The position numbers were made by a program, and so were the translations under genes. DNA of 64,000 nucleotides. It comes from Polydactylus sextarius (taxonomy: Eukaryota > Chordata > Actinopteri > Polynemidae). Shown here one piece after another: positions 57,189-64,000 of the stretch. The stretch covers positions 15,938,305-16,002,304 of the forward strand of contig CM028931.1 of NCBI GenBank assembly GCA_016801845.1. Direction: 5' to 3'. Every line of letters begins with the position of its first letter. The first letter of the stretch is position 1. The notes under the pieces were generated by a model, which had not been told where the DNA came from, did not search any database, and saw nothing but the letters and a program-made list of their open reading frames with translations.

Positions 57189-58483
57189 AGTGACATTTTG
57201 CAGGTGAGGCTCAGCTTCGTCGGGGGGCCTCTTTCACCTCGGGCCCCTCTTCCTGTGCCCGGTCACTAAACCACCCATCGGTTGTAAAAACTGCCCTGTT
57301 GTAGTGAATCCACGTTGATCTGACAGATGTACTTACTTCACATAAAGAAACACGATTAACTAAGGAAACACCCAACCCAAGTGCCCAACTTTCGATCTGA
57401 CCGTCTCTTCCGCTGCTGCTCATAGCTTCATATTAACAAGCGAATATTTGCCACATCAGCCTCTGTTTGCCCTCGTTTTTTCCAACTCGTGCACTACCTG
57501 CGTGTGTTTTCATGTGTGTTTGTGATTACAAGACGCCGACGACTCCCTCCCCAGATGTTCCTCCCTCCCATGTGGACTACAGAGAAGCCTGTGGCCTCCG
57601 TCCTCCACCAGTACGCTCAAACTAAACACAGAGCTTGATGACTTCCAGATTAGACACATGACAAATCGTGCAATCTGAAATTCGGGACCGTTTCACCGCC
57701 AGAGGCCTTTTTTTTTCCTCCTCCTCCTTCTTCTTCTTGCTTTTTCTTACTTTCTGTTAGTTGCTGTAGTCTCACATGATGATCGTTAAAGAGACTCGGA
57801 GCTCGTGTAGATTCACGAGACTTTAACCGTGAGTTTCCGAGAGTTTCTGAAACAAGTTGGCACCTTTTCGCGTGACGATTACAAAACACATTTTCTTAGC
57901 CGCTCGTATAACGTGCTGCAGCTGTGATGGCCAGTAATCAGACAAGCCAAGTCGTCAAACTCTGCACCTGTACATGCAAAACAAAAACCCCTCAGCTTCC
58001 TCAGACATGATGCAACGCCTCATGTTTCTTCACTACACGCACCAGAGGAAGGTTGTAAAGATGCTGCAGAAGTTTGAGCAGCTTCCACGAATTTGTTACA
58101 GAGCTGGAGCAGATTTGATTTAATAGTCTGATTTTCCTTCTCCAACTGCGTTGAGATGAGTCAAATCTGAGTACGTGATGTTACACTGACACCCTGTGGA
58201 CAAACTGTGAAAACACACTCGGTGTAAGATTTATCTTTTTTCTCGAGGAGGAAGAAAAAAAAAAGTTCAAAGTTCAGAGCAAATATTGGACGTGTATTAA
58301 TCACGTTGCCGGAGAAACACAACGAATAATGTGTTTCTGATTTTAACCGTGACGGAAAACAACTTTAAAAGATTGAAAATTATAAAGAATAAAGGTGTAG
58401 TAATAGTATTTAATAAGGATAACAATATTTTAAAATTTTATTAAACTAAAAAATAACATCTGTTGTTTTTCACATATTTTAGA
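57189..58483. other. No gene recognised
   Basis: Unique sequence; T/C-rich tract at 57,709-57,740. Two reverse frames of 70-79 codons lack any domain. Confidence 0.4.
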
Positions 58484-61400
58484 AGGCATACTATAGTATG
58501 TCGTTTTTTTACGAAATTTGGAGGTCATACCATAACATGTCGTTTTTTTCGATTTTCGGAGGTCATAGTATAGCAGGACATTTTTTAATGATTTTCGGAG
58601 GTCATAACATAGTATGTCGTTTTTCACGATTTTCAGAGGTCATACTATAGTATGACGTTTTTTTTTATTTTTTGACGAAATACTATACAATCACGTTTTT
58701 TTCACGTTTTTTGACGAGATACTATACTATGGTGTTTTTTTCGATTTTTTGACGACATACTATACTATGACGTTTTTTTCAATATTTGTTTGACATACTA
58801 TACTATGTCGTTTTTTCGTTTTTTTTTGACGACATACTTTACTATGGTGTTTTTTGACGACATACTATACTATGGCGTTTTTTTCGATTTTTTGACGACA
58901 TACTATACTATGGTGTTTTTTCGAGGTTTTGACGACATACTATACTATGGCGTTTTTTTCGATTTTTTGACGACATACTATACTATGGTGTTTTTTCGAA
59001 TTTTTTGACGACATACTATACTATGGCGTTTTTTTTTCGATTTTTTGACGACATACTATACTATGGCGTTTTTTTGACGACATACTATACTATGGCATTT
59101 TTATTCGATTTTTTGACGACATACTATACTATGGTGTTTTTTCGAGTTTTTTGACGACATACTATACTATGACGTTTTTTTGACGACATACTATACTATG
59201 ACGTTTTTTTCGATTTTTTGACGACATTTTTATGACGTTTTTTTGACGACATACTATACTATAGCGTTTTTTTCGATTTTTTGACGGCATACTATACTAT
59301 GACGTTTTTTTGACGACATACTATACTATAGCGTTTTTTTCGATTTATTGACGACATACTATACTATGACGTTTTTTTGACGACATACTATACTATGGTG
59401 TTTTTTCGAGTTTTTTGATGACATACTATACTATGGCGTTTTTTTCGAATTTTTGACGACATACTATACTATGGCGTTTTTTTCGATTTTTGACGACATA
59501 CTATACTATGGCGCTTTTTTTCGATTTTTTGACAACATACTATACTATGGTGTTTTTTCGATTTTTGACGACATACTATACTATGTTTTTTTTGCGTTTT
59601 TTCGATTTTTGATATACTATACTATACTATGATCGCTTTTTTGATCGACATACTATACTATGCGTTTTTTTTTCGATACTATACTTTTTGATCTATTTTT
59701 GGCGACATACTATACTATGCGTTTTTTTTTTTGGCGACATACTATATACTATGGCGTTTTTACGGCGACATACTATTTTTGGCTATTTTTTATACTACAT
59801 ACTATACTATGGCGTTTTTTGACATACTATACTATGGCGTTTTTTCGATTTTTTGACGACATACTATACTATGGCGTTTTTTTTTCGATTTTTGACGACA
59901 TACTATACTATGGCGTTTTTTTTTTTTGCGACATACTATACTATTTTTTTGGCGACATACTATACTATGGCTTTTTTTGATTTTTGACGACATACTATAC
60001 TATGGCGTTTTTTTTTCGATTTTTGATACTATGGCTACTATACTATACATACTTTCGCGTTTTTTCCATTTTACACGACATACTATACTATGGCGTTTTT
60101 TGATTTTTGGCGACATACTATACTATGGCGCGTTTTTGATCGACATACTATACTATGGCGCTTTTTTTTGATTTTTTGACGACATACTATACTATGGCGT
60201 TTTTTCGATTTTTGACGACATACTATACTATATGTTTTTTCGAGTTTTTGACGACATACTATACTATGGCTTTTTTTTCGATTTTTGACGACATACTATA
60301 CTATATGGTTTTTTTCGCGTTTTTTGGCGACATACTATACTATGGTGTTTTTTCTCGATTTTTGACGACATACTATTTATGGTTTTTTTTCGATTTTTTT
60401 GACGACATACTATACTATGGTGTTTTTTTTTTTCGATTTTTTGGCGACATACTATACTATGGTTTTTTTTCGATTTTTGACGACATACTATACTATGGCG
60501 TTTTTGTTTTTTTTGACGACATACTATACTATGGCGTTTTTTGAGTTTTTTGACGACATACTATACTATGGCGTTTTTTTCGATTTTTTGACAACATACT
60601 ATACTATGGCGTTTTTTTTCGTTTTTTTGACGACATACTATACTATGGCGTTTTTTTTTTTCGTTTTTTTTGACGACATACTATACTATGGCGCGTTTTT
60701 TTTTTTCGATTTTTTGACTACATACTATACTATGGCGCTTTTTCGATTTTTTGATTTTTGACGACATACTATACTATGGCTTTTTTTCGATTTTTGGCGA
60801 CATACTATACTATGGCGTTTTTTTCGATTTTTGGCGACATACTATACTATGGCGTTTTTTTTTTTTTTGACGACATACTATACTATACTTTTTTCGATTT
60901 TTTGACGACATACTATACTATGGCGCTTTTTTTTGATTTTTTGATGGCGACATACTATACTATGGCTATTTTTTTTCGATTTTGGCGACATACTATACTA
61001 TGGCGTTTTTGCGTTTTTTGACGACATACTATACTATGCGTTTTTTTTGATTTTTTTGACATACATACTATACTATGGCGTTTTTTTCGATTTTTGACGA
61101 CATACTATACTATGGCGTTTTTTTGATCTTTGACGACATACTATACTATGGCGTTTTTTTTCGACTATACTATGGCGTTTTTTGACGACATACTATACTA
61201 TACTATTTTTTTGCGATTTTTTGGCGACATACTATACTGTTTTTTGCGACATTTATACTATGGCGTTTTTTTGACGACATACTATACTATGGCGTTTTTT
61301 TTCGATTTTTTTGATCTACATACTATACTATGGCGCTTTTTTCGATTTTTTGACGACATACTATACTATGGCGTTTTTTTTGACATACTATACCATACTT

Positions 61401-64000
61401 TTTTCGTGTTTTTTGACGACATACTATACTATGGTGTTTTTTCGAATTTTTTGACGACATACTATACTATGGCGTTTTTTTCTGATTTTTTGACTACATA
61501 CTATACTATGCGTTTTTTGTTTTTACTATGGCGTTTTTTGACGACATACTATACTATGGCGTTTTTTTTTCGATTTTTGATCGACATACTATACTATACG
61601 TTTTTCGATTTTTTTGACGACATACTATACTATGGTGTTTTTTTCGAATTTTTTGACGACATACTATACTATGGCGTTTTTTTTTTGATTTTTTGATGTT
61701 ATACTATACTATGGCGTTTTTTTCGACTTTTTTGACGACATACTATACTATGGCGTTTTTTTCGATTTTTGACGACATACTATACTATGGCGTTTTTTTC
61801 GATTTTTTGACGACATACTATACTATGGCGTTTTTTTGATTTTTGACGACATACTATACTATGGTGTTTTTTTTCGATTTTTTTGACGACATACTATACT
61901 ATGGCGCTTTTTTTTTTTGGCGATTATACTATACTATGGCGTTTTTTTTTTTTTTTTGACGACATACTATACTATGGCGTTTTTTTTCGACTCTACTATG
62001 ACGACATATACTATACTATGGTGTTTTTTCGAGTTTTTTGACGACATACTATACTATGGCGTTTTTTTCGATTTTTTGACGACATACTATACTATGGCGT
62101 TTTTTTCGATTTTTTGACGACATACTATACTATGGTGTTTTTTCGAATTTTTTGACGACATACTATACTATGGCGTTTTTTTTTGATTTTTTTGATACTA
62201 TACTATACCATACTATGACATACTATACTATGGTGTTTTTTCCGATTTTTTGACGACATACTATACTATGACGTTTTTTCGTGTTTTTTGACGACATACT
62301 ATACTATGGCGTTTTTTTCGATTTTTTTAACGACATACTATACTATGGCGTTTTTTTTCGATTTTTGATCGACATACTATACTATGGCGTTTTTTTGACG
62401 ACATACTATACTATGGCGTTTTTTGATTTTTTGACGACATACTATACTATGGTGTTTTTTTGATTTTTTGACGACATACTATACTATGGCGTTTTTTTCG
62501 ATTTTTTGACGACATACTATACTATGGCGTTTTTTTGACGACATACTATACTATGGCGTTTTTTTCGATTTTTTGACGACATACTATACTATGGCGTTTT
62601 TTTCGATTTTTTGACGACATACTATACTATGGCGTTTTTTCGAGTTTTTTGACGACATACTATACTATGGCGTTTTTTTTCGATTTTTGACGACATACTA
62701 TACTATGGCGTTTTTTTCGATTTTTTGACGACATACTATACTATGGCGTTTTTTTTCGATTTTTTGACGACATACTATACTATGACGTTTTTTTGATTTT
62801 TTTGACATACTATACTATGGCGTTTTTTGATTTTTGACGACATACTATACTATGGCTTTGGCGACATTTTTTTTCGATTTTTGACGACATACTATACTAT
62901 GGCGTTTTTTTCGATTTTTGATGACATACATACTATACTATGGCGTTTTTTCGATTTTTTGACGACATACTATACTATGGCGTTTTTTTTTTCGATTTTT
63001 GATGACATACTATACATACTATGGTGCGATTTTTGACGACATACTATACTATGGCGGTTTTTTTTCGATTTTTGACGACATACTATACTATGGCGTTTTT
63101 ATGGAATTTTGGCGACATACTATTTTTTCGATTTTTGACGACATACTATACTATGGCGTTTTTTCGATTTTTGGCGACATACTATACTATGGCGCTTTTT
63201 TTCGATTTTTTGGCGACATACTATACTATGGCGTTTTTTTCGATTTTTGACGACATACTATACTATGGCGTTTTTTTTGATTTTTTGCGACATACTATAC
63301 TATGGCGTTTTTTTTTTTTGACGACATACTATACTATGGCGTTTTTTTTCGATTTTTGACGACATACTATACTATGGCGTTTTTTTCGATTTTTTGACGA
63401 CATACTATACTATGGCGTTTTTTGACGACATACTATACTATGACGTTTTTTTTTTTTTTTTGACGACATACATACTATACTATGGCGCATTTTTTTTTTC
63501 GATTTTTTGGCGACATACTATACTATATGTTTTTTCGATTTTTTGACGACATACTATACTATGGCGTTTTTTTTTTTTGACATACTATACTATGGCGTTT
63601 TTGACGACATACTTTTACTATCGCGTTTTTTGATTTTTTACGACATACTATACTATGGCGTTTTTTTTCGATTTTTGACGACATACTATACTATATATTT
63701 TTTTTTTTCGATACAGCGACATACTATACTATGGCGCTTTTTTTGATTTTTGACGACATACTATACTATGGCGTTTTTTTTGATTTTGACGACATACTAT
63801 ACTATGGCGCGTTTTTTTGATTTTTGGCGACATACTATACTATGGCGTTTTTTGATTTTTGACGACATACTATACTATGGCGTTTTTTTTGACGACATAC
63901 TATACTATGGCGTTTTTTTGTTTTTGACGACATATATACTATGGCGCTTTTTTTTCGCGTTTTTTGACGACATACTATACTATGGCGCTTTTTTTTTTGG
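58484..64000. repeat. T-rich ~38-bp satellite array running off the right edge
   Basis: More than 5.5 kb of units reading GACGACATACTATACTATGG followed by CG, a T-run of 5-16, CGA or GA, and a second T-run. Roughly 140 units; unit length varies through T-run slippage, with occasional loss of the CGATTTTT half. The first ~180 bp (58,484-58,660) are diverged edge units of the type GGAGGTCATACTATAGTATG, then TCG. The window ends inside the array. The Asp-Asp-Ile-Leu-Tyr-Tyr-Gly frames reflect the repeat, not a protein. Confidence 0.97.

Noticed and set aside
58790..63746. Long frames rich in Asp-Asp-Ile-Leu-Tyr-Tyr-Gly and Thr-Thr-Tyr-Tyr-Thr-Met
   Set aside because: They follow the T-rich satellite, shift frame with each T-run length change, and begin or end arbitrarily.

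Overview
The window looks like teleost fish nuclear DNA. One vertebrate gene is recognised with confidence, LHFPL2 (a four-pass membrane protein). It is split into two coding exons by consensus GT/AG splice sites, and the surrounding sequence is dense in the foldback DNA elements, minisatellites and microsatellites typical of fish genomes. There is no operon structure, no CRISPR array and no viral or plasmid module. Nearly all other open frames are short and arise from low-complexity tracts or satellite arrays.

Layout. About 1-44,800 is intergenic and/or 5' intron sequence. It is built from: a nested-hairpin MITE-like family (called FB1 here; most copies of the window); a ~1 kb element (MS1) with an internal 16-bp TAGCATC/GATGCTA minisatellite, present three times; free-standing arrays of the same 16-mer near 20.7, 24.1 and 29.0 kb; a decanucleotide array at 17.6-18.6 kb; a 14-bp array at 41.4-42.0 kb; a decayed proline tRNA at 16.0 kb; and a non-LTR retrotransposon remnant at 36.3 kb. 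A CpG-rich stretch at about 6.99-7.36 kb ends in a strong splice donor and is a candidate far-upstream noncoding first exon of lhfpl2 (inference only).

About 44,880-54,530 (possibly to 56,050) is the lhfpl2 gene body: a leader with two start-stop uORFs, coding exon A (45,298-45,718), an 8.0 kb intron with repeats, coding exon B (53,718-53,974) and a 3' UTR. Joined, the exons give 225 codons and end in the family's acidic C-terminal tail. Two inverted ~1 kb copies of a second foldback family (FB2) bracket the coding region at 43.23-44.44 kb and 54.59-55.56 kb.

About 56.35-57.19 kb is a degenerate T-rich tandem repeat. From 58.48 kb to the right edge is a >5.5 kb satellite of ~38-bp T-rich units that runs out of the window. 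I see no second protein gene. Repeat family names (FB1, FB2, FB3, MS1, R3, R7) are local labels, not database names.
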